Shown here piece after piece: positions 1-6,488 of a stretch of 9,332 bases of DNA (position 1 is its first letter; each line of letters begins with the position of its first letter). The stretch covers positions 1-9,332 of the forward strand of contig WQSU01000079.1 of the NCBI GenBank assembly GCA_009787675.1, read 5' to 3'. The notes beneath the pieces are model-generated. The model did no database searches and was not told the origin of the DNA. It saw nothing but the letters and a program-made list of their open reading frames with translations. The stretch comes from Lentimicrobiaceae bacterium. GTDB lineage: Bacteria > Bacteroidota > Bacteroidia > Bacteroidales > WCHB1-69. The position numbers and the translations under genes are program-made.

Positions 1-1
1 C

Positions 2-358
2 TGCTGGTTGGGCACGATTACTTACAACGCCGACAAATTCATTGAAGCGCTACAACTGCCCCAACATACCGTGCCGGTAGCCTGCATCGCCTTAGGATAT
101 CCCGATGAAAATCCGGAACTTACCGACAAACTCCCCTTGGAAGCATTAGTGCACTACGAAACCTACAACGACTACAATAAAGAAAGTATCGACTGGCTCT
201 ACGCCGACAAAGAAGCACACAAAAATACCTTGCGTTTGTTGGAAGAGAATAATCTGCCCAACCTCGCACGAATTTTCACGGAAAGGCGTTATACCAAAGC
301 GGATAATGAACACTTCACTAAAGTACTGAAGAAAGTGCTGGAAGAGCAATGGATTTAG
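2..358 (+). CDS. Nitroreductase family protein, C-terminal part (5' end outside window)
   Basis: The gene is open at the left window edge. The frame reads C-W-L-G-T-I-T-Y-N from position 2, so the TTG at position 8 is an internal Leu codon, not a start. Cys-Trp-Leu/Ile-Gly followed by a VPVACIALGYP segment is typical of FMN-dependent nitroreductases, where the second motif leads into the C-terminal region. The tail, with a Pro-Leu-Glu-Ala-Leu-Val-His-Tyr-Glu stretch and a charged helical end, resembles nitroreductases I know from Bacteroidales. Such enzymes are cytoplasmic flavoproteins that reduce nitroaromatics, quinones or flavins with NAD(P)H; the substrate cannot be told here. The gene ends in TAG. 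The next gene, ahcY, starts 73 bp downstream. The family call is fairly safe. The N-terminal half with most FMN contacts is not visible. Confidence 0.82.
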   Translation, partial: CWLGTITYNADKFIEALQLPQHTVPVACIALGYPDENPELTDKLPLEALVHYETYNDYNKESIDWLYADKEAHKNTLRLLEENNLPNLARIFTERRYTKADNEHFTKVLKKVLEEQWI

Positions 359-380
359 AAATCACAAAAGCGCAAAAAAT

Positions 381-420
381 TACACCTTTACACCTTTACA
401 CCTTTACACCTTTACACCTT
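381..420 (+). repeat. Tandem repeat, five perfect copies of the octamer TACACCTT
   Basis: Forty bases consist of exactly five head-to-tail copies of TACACCTT, with no mismatch. The array lies between the nitroreductase stop (358) and the ahcY ATG (432), ending 11 bp before the start codon. It therefore occupies the likely 5' leader or promoter-proximal region of ahcY. The unit is not a multiple of three, but the array is non-coding. Slipped-strand gain or loss of copies would change leader length or promoter spacing. No TAnnTTTG box is visible within or next to the array. Confidence 0.95.
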
Positions 421-431
421 AAATTATATTT

Positions 432-1841
432 ATGACCAACTACAACCTAAACTTTAAAATTGCCGACATGGCGTTAGCCGATTGGGGCAGAAAAGAGATA
501 GAAATCGCTGAAAAAGAGATGCCCGGATTGATGGCGCTTCGCGAAAAATATGGAAATACAAAGCCTTTGAAAGGCGCTCGCATCACGGGCTCGTTGCACA
601 TGACCGTGCAAACTGCCGTGCTGATAGAAACCCTTACGCATCTTGGCGCCGAAGTGCGCTGGTGTAGCTGCAACATCTTCTCTACACAAGACCATGCTGC
701 CGCTGCAATTGCCGCTAAAGGAATAGCGGTTTTTGCATGGAAAGGGGAAACGCTGGAAGAGTATTGGTGGTGCACAAACCAGGCGCTGGCATTTCCCAAC
801 GGAAAAGGTCCTAACTTGATTGTGGATGACGGCGGCGATGCCACATTGCTCATTCACTTGGGCTACAAGGCTGAAAATGACGCTACTGTATTAAACAAAA
901 AACCGGAATCCACAGAAGAAGCTGTTGTTTTACAAACAGTGAAACAAATTCTTGCTGAAGACCCGCAACGCTGGCATAACACCGTGAGAGAATTGCGCGG
1001 CGTGTCGGAAGAAACCACTACCGGCGTGCACCGCCTCTACCAAATGATGGATGCCGGCGAACTGCTGATTCCGGCAATCAATGTAAATGATTCTGTTACA
1101 AAATCAAAATTCGACAACAAATACGGATGTCGCGAATCGTTGGCAGATGGCATTAAACGCGCTACCGATGTGATGATTGCGGGAAAAGTAGTAGTAGTTT
1201 GCGGCTACGGAGACGTGGGCAAAGGCTGCGCACAATCCATGAAATCGTACGGCGCACGTGTCATCGTTACCGAAATTGACCCCATTTGCGCCCTGCAAGC
1301 TGCCATGGAAGGCTTTGAAGTGAAAACAGTGGAAGATGCTTTAGATGAAGGCAATATATATGTAACCACCACCGGAAATAAAGATGTGATTACCAAAGAA
1401 CATCTGTTAAAAATGAAAGATCAATCTATCGTGTGCAACATCGGACATTTTGACAATGAAATTCAAGTGGAAGCATTTGAAAAACAACCTAATATCAAGA
1501 AACGCAACGTAAAACCTCAAGTAGATGAGTATATCTTCCCCGATGGGAGATCTATTTTCATTTTGGCAGAAGGTCGTTTGGTGAACTTAGGCTGCGCTAC
1601 AGGGCACCCCAGTTTCGTGATGAGCAACTCTTTCACCAACCAAACGATGGCACAATTAGATTTGTGGACAAACAATTATGAAATAGGTGTTTACAATTTA
1701 CCCAAACATTTAGACGAAGAGGTTGCCCGCCTGCATTTAGAAAAAATTGGCGTGAAACTCACCCAACTCACTCAGGAACAAGCTGATTACATTGGTGTTC
1801 CTGTGGGAGGACCGTATAAGCCGGAACAGTATAGGTATTAA
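432..1841 (+). CDS. ahcY: S-adenosylhomocysteinase (adenosylhomocysteinase)
   Basis: This 469-residue cytoplasmic, NAD-dependent enzyme reversibly hydrolyses S-adenosylhomocysteine to adenosine and homocysteine, removing the by-product inhibitor of SAM-dependent methyltransferases. Substrate-domain motifs are HMT at 56-58, VDDGGD at 131-136, and NVNDSVTKSKFDN at 217-229, where Lys224, Asp228 and Asn229 correspond to human Lys186, Asp190 and Asn191. The Rossmann NAD motif GYGDVGKG lies at 258-265, GHFDNE at 338-343, and the C-terminal NAD-contacting tail ends PYKPEQYRY. The roughly 40-residue insertion at about 145-190 marks the long form found in many bacteria and plants. The ATG at 432 gives the normal N-terminus. 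No Shine-Dalgarno sequence is present, as is usual in Bacteroidetes; the leader is AT-rich after the octamer array. The gene appears intact and monocistronic. Confidence 0.97.
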   Translation: MTNYNLNFKIADMALADWGRKEIEIAEKEMPGLMALREKYGNTKPLKGARITGSLHMTVQTAVLIETLTHLGAEVRWCSCNIFSTQDHAAAAIAAKGIAVFAWKGETLEEYWWCTNQALAFPNGKGPNLIVDDGGDATLLIHLGYKAENDATVLNKKPESTEEAVVLQTVKQILAEDPQRWHNTVRELRGVSEETTTGVHRLYQMMDAGELLIPAINVNDSVTKSKFDNKYGCRESLADGIKRATDVMIAGKVVVVCGYGDVGKGCAQSMKSYGARVIVTEIDPICALQAAMEGFEVKTVEDALDEGNIYVTTTGNKDVITKEHLLKMKDQSIVCNIGHFDNEIQVEAFEKQPNIKKRNVKPQVDEYIFPDGRSIFILAEGRLVNLGCATGHPSFVMSNSFTNQTMAQLDLWTNNYEIGVYNLPKHLDEEVARLHLEKIGVKLTQLTQEQADYIGVPVGGPYKPEQYRY

Positions 1842-1892
1842 TCTGACTTGGAGTAGCTAACCGTTAATCAAAACATTGTGCTGAAATAAATT

Positions 1893-1900
1893 TATCTTTG
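1893..1900 (+). promoter_or_regulatory. Putative Bacteroidetes-type -7 box (TATCTTTG) for the toxin-antitoxin locus
   Basis: TATCTTTG matches the Bacteroidetes -7 consensus TAnnTTTG exactly and lies 46 bp before the antitoxin ATG. A possible upstream TTG (1876-1878) is only 14 bp away, closer than the usual spacing of about 19-21 bp, so the -33 part is weak. The same TATCTTTGC string occurs at 5674, also before a gene. Confidence 0.5.
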
Positions 1901-1946
1901 CCGCAAAGAATACACGCAACAGATATTAAAATTAACATGAAATATT

Positions 1947-2153
1947 ATGACCACTATAACAGTTAAACCCATAAATTATGCGCAACATGCCAGCCTTCTT
2001 GCGTATATAAAAAGAAAAAAAATGAATTTTGAAGTTTCCGAAGAAAAAAAATCCGAATTAGATCAGGCATTAGAAGATTTGGACAATGGTAATTTAACTC
2101 ATTATGGAACAGTTGAAGAATTTAGCAACAGAATTGACAAATACTTCGTGTAA
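1947..2153 (+). CDS. Small antitoxin-like protein of a YafQ-type toxin-antitoxin pair
   Basis: The gene encodes a 68-residue acidic, mostly helical protein with a short beta-like N-terminus (MTTITVKPIN), a basic segment (KRKK, 22-25), and a C-terminal ALEDLDNGNLTHYGTVEEF region. That last pattern, leading into a Gly-Thr-Val-Glu-Glu-Phe stretch, resembles C-termini of small Bacteroidetes antitoxins encoded ahead of RelE/YafQ toxins. Its identity rests mainly on position: the next reading frame downstream, overlapping or abutting its stop, encodes an unmistakable YafQ-type toxin. The expected role is to bind and neutralise that toxin and to repress the shared promoter. An earlier ATG at 1937 runs into a stop after nine codons, so 1947 is the start. 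The toxin is frameshifted, so this may be an orphaned antitoxin. The exact antitoxin family was not determined. Confidence 0.65.
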   Translation: MTTITVKPINYAQHASLLAYIKRKKMNFEVSEEKKSELDQALEDLDNGNLTHYGTVEEFSNRIDKYFV

Positions 2154-2434
2154 TTCAATACTTTCTATTGATGCATTACCAAGTTTTGAACGTGATTTAA
2201 AAACGTTTATCAAAAAAGAAAGCCGATAAAAGCAAACTGATAGAATTTGTTAGCGAATTAGTAAATAACAGAATCCTTGCACCAAAATATAAAGATCATC
2301 AACTAAATGGAAAGTTAAAGGAATTTAGAGAGTGTCATATTGATGAGGACTGGTTGTTGATGTACAAAAAAGATAAAATCAAACTTATTTTAATCTTGGT
2401 ACGCACCGGAACGCATGATGAGATACTACGATAA
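2134..2434 (+). pseudogene. YafQ-type mRNA interferase toxin, frameshifted
   Basis: Two adjacent frames together read as one RelE/YafQ-family ribosome-dependent mRNA endonuclease. The first (to a TAA at 2227) gives LPSFERDLKTFIKKESR. The second (from about 2216 to the TAA at 2432-2434) gives DKSKLIEFVSELVNNR, then LAPKYKDHQLNGKLKEF, RECHIDEDWLLMY and LVRTGTHDEILR. The His of KDH, the His-x3-Asp-Trp of CHIDEDW and the His of GTH match the E. coli YafQ catalytic residues His50, His63, Asp67-Trp68 and His87. The frames join if one A is removed from the A6 run at 2212-2217 (ATC AAA AAG AAA GCC). This could be a true inactivating mutation, an assembly error in a homopolymer, or a gene read through transcriptional slippage. 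The start is uncertain: TTG at 2134 is in frame and overlaps the antitoxin end; no in-frame ATG is visible. Confidence 0.8.
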
Positions 2435-2473
2435 CAGTGGAAAAATCGGAATAAATAGTGAAACTTATTAACT

Positions 2474-3787
2474 ATGGGTAAATTTATTATTGAAGGCGGA
2501 CACGAACTTAAAGGCGAAATTGTTCCTCAAGGCGCTAAAAATGAAGCATTACAAGTAATTTGTGCGGTTTTGCTAACGCATGAACCGGTAATCATCAAAA
2601 ATATCCCTAATATTTTAGATGTTGTACGACTTATTGATGTGCTAAAGTCTATGGGTGTGGAGGTTACGAAAATTTCAGAACATGAATACAAATTTCAGGC
2701 GAAAGAGATCCATTTCGATTTTATTAAGTCTCAGACATTCACAAATTTGTCGAGTGCTATTCGTGCCTCCATCATGATTATAGGACCGCTGTTGGGGCGC
2801 TTTGGAAAAGCGTATGCTGCCGCTCCGGGTGGAGACAAGATAGGAAGAAGACCCTTGACCACCCATTTTGAAGGGTTCTATAAATTGGGAGCAACGCTAA
2901 AACATCTTGAAAAAGAGAATGTTTACGAACTTTCTGCCCCAAAACTAACCGGTGATTATATGTTGCTGAACGAAGCCTCCGTAACCGGTACCGCCAACGT
3001 TGTAATGGCTTCCGTGCTGGCAAAAGGCACTACCACCATCTTCAACGCCGCCTGTGAGCCTTATTTGCTGCAACTTTGTTGCATGCTGAACCGTATGGGT
3101 GCTAAAATCACTGGAATCGGCTCTAACTTATTGACTATTGAGGGTGTGGAAACCCTGCATGGCTGCGAACACACCATTCTGCCCGACATGATTGAAATAG
3201 GCAGTTTCATCGGCATGGCGGCGCTCAATCGATCTTCCATTACCATTAAAAACTGCGCCTGTAAACATCTGGGAATCATTCCTTACACTTTTTCAAAAAT
3301 GGGAATCCCCGTGCAACAAGTGAACGACGATCTTCTCGTGCCCAAATTAGAACACTATGAGATTGAACGGCAGTTAGATGGTTCCATCCTCACCATTAGT
3401 GATGCGCCATGGCCCGGCTTCACCCCCGACTTAATAAGCATCGCTTTGGTTACTGCAGTACAAGCCAAAGGCAGTGTGCTGATTCACCAAAAGATGTTTG
3501 AAAGTCGGTTGTTTTTTGTAGACCATCTGCAAAACATGGGTGCACAGATTATCTTATGCGACCCGCATCGTGCTACCGTAATCGGATTAAATCATAAAAA
3601 ACAACTTCGCGCTACCCAAATGTCCTCTCCCGATATTAGAGCAGGCGTGGCCCTGCTAATAGCAGCCCTCTCCGCCGAGGGCAAGAGTGTAATTCAAAAT
3701 GTGGAACAGATTGATAGAGGATATCAAAATATTGTGGAGCGGCTAAGCGCGCTGGGAGCGAGGGTTGAAAGGGCGTGTGAATATTAG
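2474..3787 (+). CDS. murA: UDP-N-acetylglucosamine 1-carboxyvinyltransferase (MurA), Asp-type active site
   Basis: This 437-residue cytoplasmic enzyme transfers enolpyruvate from phosphoenolpyruvate to UDP-GlcNAc, the first committed step of peptidoglycan synthesis. The N-terminus carries the GAKNE motif, with Lys22 and Asn23 at the same numbers as in E. coli MurA. Arg97 (E. coli Arg91), Asp319 in WPGFTPD (E. coli Asp305) and Arg425 in DRGY (E. coli Arg397) are present. The active-site loop reads PGGDKIGRRP at 118-127, so the residue equivalent to Cys115 is Asp121. Asp at this site is known to prevent covalent attack by fosfomycin. Length is close to the usual 420-440, and the inside-out alpha/beta barrel repeats run to the C-terminus. 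The ATG has no Shine-Dalgarno and lies 39 bp after the broken toxin gene, with which it may be co-transcribed. It ends in TAG and converges on miaB with a 9-bp gap. Confidence 0.96.
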   Translation: MGKFIIEGGHELKGEIVPQGAKNEALQVICAVLLTHEPVIIKNIPNILDVVRLIDVLKSMGVEVTKISEHEYKFQAKEIHFDFIKSQTFTNLSSAIRASIMIIGPLLGRFGKAYAAAPGGDKIGRRPLTTHFEGFYKLGATLKHLEKENVYELSAPKLTGDYMLLNEASVTGTANVVMASVLAKGTTTIFNAACEPYLLQLCCMLNRMGAKITGIGSNLLTIEGVETLHGCEHTILPDMIEIGSFIGMAALNRSSITIKNCACKHLGIIPYTFSKMGIPVQQVNDDLLVPKLEHYEIERQLDGSILTISDAPWPGFTPDLISIALVTAVQAKGSVLIHQKMFESRLFFVDHLQNMGAQIILCDPHRATVIGLNHKKQLRATQMSSPDIRAGVALLIAALSAEGKSVIQNVEQIDRGYQNIVERLSALGARVERACEY

Positions 3788-3796
3788 TAATAAAAC

Positions 3797-5104
3797 TTAA
3801 GCCATCAACGTCCCCGCCGTGCACCTCGAAATCTTCACCTCGACATAATCTCCAACTTTATAATGCTGACGCGGGAAGACGCACACTTTGTTTTGCGAGT
3901 TCCTGCCGAAAAGATGCTGATCGGAACGTTTTGAAACACCCTCCACTAACACGGTTACCGTTTTGCCGATATCTCTTTTGTTGCTTTCTAAAGAAAGTTG
4001 CTGCTGCAGGGCGATGATCTCTTCCAAACGCTTAATTTTCAATTCTTCAGAGATGTCATCTTCAAACTTCTCTGCCGCTTTGGTGCCCTCACGCACCGAG
4101 TATTTAAACATGAAAGCGTATTCGTAGCCCACTTTCTTCATCAAAGAGAGGGTGTCTTGATGGTTTTGTTCGGTTTCCCCGCAAAACCCTGCAATAATAT
4201 CGGTAGAGATGGCGCAATCGGGCAAAATTTCCTTTATTCTTTTGATGCGTTCCAAATAATATTCACGGGTGTAAATGCGGTTCATCTTTTTCAACATCTC
4301 GTTGCTTCCCGCCTGCACCGGTAAATGAATATAGTGGCACACATTGGGATATTTTGCCATAACAAACAACAATTTATCCGAAATATCTTTCGGGTGTGAG
4401 GTGGCATAGCGCACACGCAACAAGGGTGAAATTCTCGCAATTTGTTCAGTCAAATCCGCAAAATCTATATTTTTTTCGGCTTCTTTCCAACAATAGGAAT
4501 TAACATTTTGCCCCAGCAATGTTACTTCTTTGAACCCTTTTTTGAACAGATTTTGCGCTTCGGCAATGATGGTGTTAGGTTCGCGACTGCGCTCTCTGCC
4601 TCGCGTATAGGGCACTACGCAGTAAGAGCAAAAGTTGTTGCAACCGCGCATAATGGAGATAAAGGCAGAGACGCCGTTGCTGTCGTAGCGCACGGGGTCA
4701 ATATCGTCGTAAGTCTCTTCTTCCGAGAGATGAACATTAAAGGAAACGGTTCCTACGGAGGCTTTATCAATTAATTCGGGCAGGCTACGGTAGGCGTCGG
4801 GACCGGCAATAAAGTCTAATGTTTTTTCTTCTTCAAGTAGCTGTTCTTTAATTCGTTCTGCCATACATCCAAGCAATCCCACAAGCAAGTGTTTGTTTTT
4901 CTTCTTCAACGCAGCCAATTCACGAAGGCGTTTTCTGATGCGTTGCTCTGCATTGTCGCGCACGGAGCAGGTATTTAACAAAATCAGATCCGCTTCATGC
5001 AGCGAATCTGTAATGGAATAATGTGGAGATAAAATGGAAGCTACTACTTCGCTGTCAGCAACATTCATTTGACAGCCGTAAGTTTCAATATGGAGCTTCT
5101 TCAC
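3797..5104 (-). CDS. miaB: tRNA-2-methylthio-N6-dimethylallyladenosine synthase (MiaB)
   Basis: This 435-residue radical-SAM methylthiotransferase adds the methylthio group to i6A37 of tRNAs reading UNN codons. The N-terminal MTTase domain supplies the auxiliary [4Fe-4S] ligands Cys11 (YGCQMN), Cys46 (NTCSVRDNA) and Cys80 (LGCMAER). The radical-SAM motif RGCNNFCSYC provides Cys155, Cys159 and Cys162. A TRAM RNA-binding domain fills about 370-435. NTCSVRDNAE and the VVPYTRGRERSR stretch after the radical-SAM motif distinguish MiaB from RimO and MtaB. The start is GTG (complement of 5102-5104): going upstream in frame there is no ATG before a stop at 5129-5131, and the GTG gives the conserved KKLHIETYGC beginning. 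It lies 16 bp downstream of rpmH on the same strand, so the two are probably co-transcribed. It ends tail to tail with murA; no terminator hairpin is obvious between them. Confidence 0.96.
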   Translation of the reverse strand: MKKLHIETYGCQMNVADSEVVASILSPHYSITDSLHEADLILLNTCSVRDNAEQRIRKRLRELAALKKKNKHLLVGLLGCMAERIKEQLLEEEKTLDFIAGPDAYRSLPELIDKASVGTVSFNVHLSEEETYDDIDPVRYDSNGVSAFISIMRGCNNFCSYCVVPYTRGRERSREPNTIIAEAQNLFKKGFKEVTLLGQNVNSYCWKEAEKNIDFADLTEQIARISPLLRVRYATSHPKDISDKLLFVMAKYPNVCHYIHLPVQAGSNEMLKKMNRIYTREYYLERIKRIKEILPDCAISTDIIAGFCGETEQNHQDTLSLMKKVGYEYAFMFKYSVREGTKAAEKFEDDISEELKIKRLEEIIALQQQLSLESNKRDIGKTVTVLVEGVSKRSDQHLFGRNSQNKVCVFPRQHYKVGDYVEVKISRCTAGTLMA

Positions 5105-5120
5105 GGCACGTTTGGAACAA

Positions 5121-5279
5121 TTACTTTTTTATGGGGTCTTCGTCAGAAACAGTAAGTTTCTTTCTCCCTTTTGCTCTGCGGGCTGCCAACACTCTGCGTC
5201 CATTTGCAGTAGCCATTCTTTCTCTAAATCCGTGTTTGTTTTTGCGTCTTCTGTTCGACGGTTGGTACGTTCTTTTCAT
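5121..5279 (-). CDS. rpmH: 50S ribosomal protein L34
   Basis: On the minus strand, ATG at 5279 opens a 52-codon frame ending TAA at 5121-5123. The product begins MKRTYQPSNRRRKNKHGFRE, continues RMATANGRRVLAARRAKGRK and ends KLTVSDEDPIKK. This is the signature of ribosomal protein L34: MKRT-x-QPS, HGFR-RM-T-GR-VL-RRRAKGR. The protein is extremely basic apart from the short acidic C-terminal extension, which makes it a little longer than the 46-residue E. coli protein. It sits in the large ribosomal subunit and binds 23S rRNA. It lies 16 bp upstream of miaB, so a shared transcript is likely, and a Bacteroidetes -7 box at 5319-5326 points toward it. In many bacteria rpmH sits beside dnaA and rnpA; rnpA is not next to it here. 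Its small size makes it easy to miss in automated calls. Confidence 0.96.
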   Translation of the reverse strand: MKRTYQPSNRRRKNKHGFRERMATANGRRVLAARRAKGRKKLTVSDEDPIKK

Positions 5280-5318
5280 CGTTATATCGTGCTAAAAATT
5301 GATTTTTTTTTGGGGGTG

Positions 5319-5326
5319 CAAAAATA
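5319..5326 (-). promoter_or_regulatory. Putative -7 promoter box (TATTTTTG) for rpmH-miaB
   Basis: On the minus strand TATTTTTG matches TAnnTTTG exactly and is followed by C, as at the other candidate boxes in this window. It lies 39 bp upstream of the rpmH ATG, which would give a leader of roughly 30 nt. The expected TTTG at about -33 is not clear; only T-rich DNA with a TTTCG is present. Confidence 0.5.
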
Positions 5327-5372
5327 TATTTTTTTTAAAACGAAAAAACGAGAAAAAAATAGTTTATTTCTA

Positions 5373-5582
5373 ATGAAGTTATTTTTGGGATATTTTTGGT
5401 GGGGCGTTGATGTTGATAATAAAGATAGAGAAATACCGATGAGCGGAGCCGGAGGCAAAAGTGCAACGATTTACAAAACAAAAAACCTTATTGTGGTAAT
5501 AACAGCTGAATCAAATACAGGAGGAAATTTTCAGTTAATGGAAGGTGGAATTTTGGAAAGAATAGAAAGCCTTTTAAAATAG
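5373..5582 (+). pseudogene. 3' remnant of a serine hydrolase / beta-lactamase-like gene
   Basis: The frame from ATG 5373 encodes 69 residues. They read GYFWWGVDVDN, then a SGAGG motif (24-28), then the hydrophobic strand NLIVVITAES (38-47), and a helical end (GGILERIESLLK). This order, with Gly-Tyr-x-Trp-Trp followed by a GxGG turn and a D/N-L-V-V-V-T-A strand, is how class C beta-lactamase-like serine hydrolases end; the GxGG region corresponds to the KTG-type third motif. The upstream parts with the SxxK and YxN motifs are missing: DNA before 5373 is homopolymer-rich and encodes nothing recognisable up to the rpmH promoter. I read it as a truncated relic. It could instead be a small expressed ORF of unrelated origin. 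The similarity call is from motif memory only. Confidence 0.5.
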
Positions 5583-5673
5583 TTTTGTTTCCACAATCAC
5601 GAAGATTATTTTATTTTAAAATGAAAGAAATTTAGATTTATTTACAAATTCAATCTTTAAATAATAAAAAAAA

Positions 5674-5681
5674 TATCTTTG
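5674..5681 (+). promoter_or_regulatory. Putative -7 box (TATCTTTG) upstream of the 5764 gene
   Basis: TATCTTTG fits TAnnTTTG exactly and is followed by GCGGGT. It lies 82 bp before the ATG at 5764, giving a leader of about 75 nt. There is no clear TTTG at the -33 position; TTTA occurs at 5656-5659. The rest of the 5583-5763 gap is AT-rich with no gene seen. Confidence 0.45.
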
Positions 5682-5763
5682 CGGGTGTGTTTTATTTCTC
5701 TATAAGCAGATAAAAGTGCTAACCAGTGCCGCCAAAAATTGAAAACTAACAATAATATATCCC

Positions 5764-6408
5764 ATGAAAAAATCAAAAAAAACAGTTCGTGAAATCGTAA
5801 GATATTTCCGTGAATTATCCATCATTATTGCCGGAATTGCCATCACAGTGGGTATAGGTTTTTGGGTGAACAACAACAATTCTCAAAAAGACCTGCAACA
5901 ATATTTAGATGCTGTAATATTAGAGTTGAATGAAAACATTGAAAATTTTGACAATTATGCAAAAGGATTGCAAAAATCAATTCGATACTCTAATTACTTG
6001 ATTTGTACCAAAGAAAAATTATGGAATAAAGATTCGATAGATTATTATGCTTACGACAATAAAGATGGCTTTGGTTGGGGAAATCACACACCTGTTATTC
6101 TTTATAAAAAAGATGCGTTTGAAATGTTTAAATTTTCAGGAACCATGCGTCTGTTAGAGGATAAGGAACTATTGTTGTCTATTTGGAGGGTGTATCATGA
6201 AATGGAAAGCGTGCAAAATATGATTGATGGTAATTTAGAATACAAAAAGGATGAAGCATTAAGAGACCGCCAAAAAATTGATAATGGAGAACCTATTGTT
6301 GCACGATTAAGATGGTTTTATATAAATAATGTGCCTAAAATTATGGCAATCAAGTGTGAAAGTGCTTCGGAATTTATTAGAGAAACCATATCAAAATTAG
6401 AAAAATAA
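5764..6408 (+). CDS. Single-pass membrane protein of unknown function (DUF6090-like layout)
   Basis: I do not recognise this 214-residue protein with certainty. A short basic N-terminus (MKKSKKTVREIVRYFRE) is followed by one hydrophobic segment at about 17-35 (LSIIIAGIAITVGIGFWV), then NNNNSQKDLQQYLDAVILEL and a long hydrophilic, largely helical region. The positive-inside rule suggests an N-in orientation with the bulk outside the cytoplasmic membrane. The layout resembles a common Bacteroidetes family (DUF6090-like): basic start, GI-x-I-A-type membrane helix ending in W-x-NN, then a helical domain that begins with a Q-x-x-YL-x-x-L-x-x-EL pattern. The C-terminal half contains aromatic clusters (DYYAYDNKDGFGWGNHTP at about 92-109) but no catalytic motif I can name. 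A -7 box lies upstream. It is separated from the next gene by 80 bp and probably has its own transcript. Base composition is AT-rich compared with ahcY or miaB. Confidence 0.7.
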   Translation: MKKSKKTVREIVRYFRELSIIIAGIAITVGIGFWVNNNNSQKDLQQYLDAVILELNENIENFDNYAKGLQKSIRYSNYLICTKEKLWNKDSIDYYAYDNKDGFGWGNHTPVILYKKDAFEMFKFSGTMRLLEDKELLLSIWRVYHEMESVQNMIDGNLEYKKDEALRDRQKIDNGEPIVARLRWFYINNVPKIMAIKCESASEFIRETISKLEK

Positions 6409-6419
6409 AAAAAACTCTC

Positions 6420-6427
6420 TATTTTCG
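6420..6427 (+). promoter_or_regulatory. Weak candidate -7 box (TATTTTCG) before the 6489 gene
   Basis: TATTTTCG differs from TAnnTTTG at one position and is followed by C. It is 61 bp upstream of the ATG at 6489. No -33 TTTG is seen. It is the best match in this short gap but could be chance in AT-rich DNA. Confidence 0.2.
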
Positions 6428-6488
6428 CACATGCTTTTGAACAATAAACTTAATAAGTTGCTCCCGACACGAATTTAGGGATTTTACA

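Noticed and set aside
359..431. SAH riboswitch ahead of ahcY
   Set aside because: The 73-bp gap is mostly the octamer array and A/T-rich sequence, with no visible conserved GC-rich pseudoknot core, and is too short to carry array and aptamer together.
2212..2218. A6-G heptamer-like slippery site for programmed -1 ribosomal frameshifting in the toxin gene
   Set aside because: The downstream toxin frame is +1 relative to the upstream one, so a -1 slip gives the wrong frame. No stimulatory hairpin was recognised.
3788..3796. Bidirectional terminator between murA and miaB
   Set aside because: The gap is only 9 bp and no stable hairpin with T tracts is seen in it or in the flanking coding ends.
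3998..4774. Plus-strand frames at 3998-4324 and 4442-4774
   Set aside because: Both lie antisense within miaB, whose full set of cluster ligands and domains is intact. They show no recognisable domain and are shadow frames.
5112..5582. 156-codon plus-strand frame covering rpmH and the region beyond
   Set aside because: Its first half is the antisense of rpmH and has no protein-like character. Only the part from about 5373 resembles a known family, so it is annotated separately as a relic.
5611..5625. 15-mer TTATTTTAAAATGAA shared with 7793-7807 as a mobile or regulatory repeat
   Set aside because: The string is almost entirely A/T with a palindromic core, and both copies lie in AT-rich spacers. 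Chance is sufficient without more copies.
6447..6459. Small inverted repeat AACTT-AAT-AAGTT before the 6489 gene as a terminator or operator
   Set aside because: Five A/T-rich base pairs with a 3-nt loop and no U tract are too weak to support a function.
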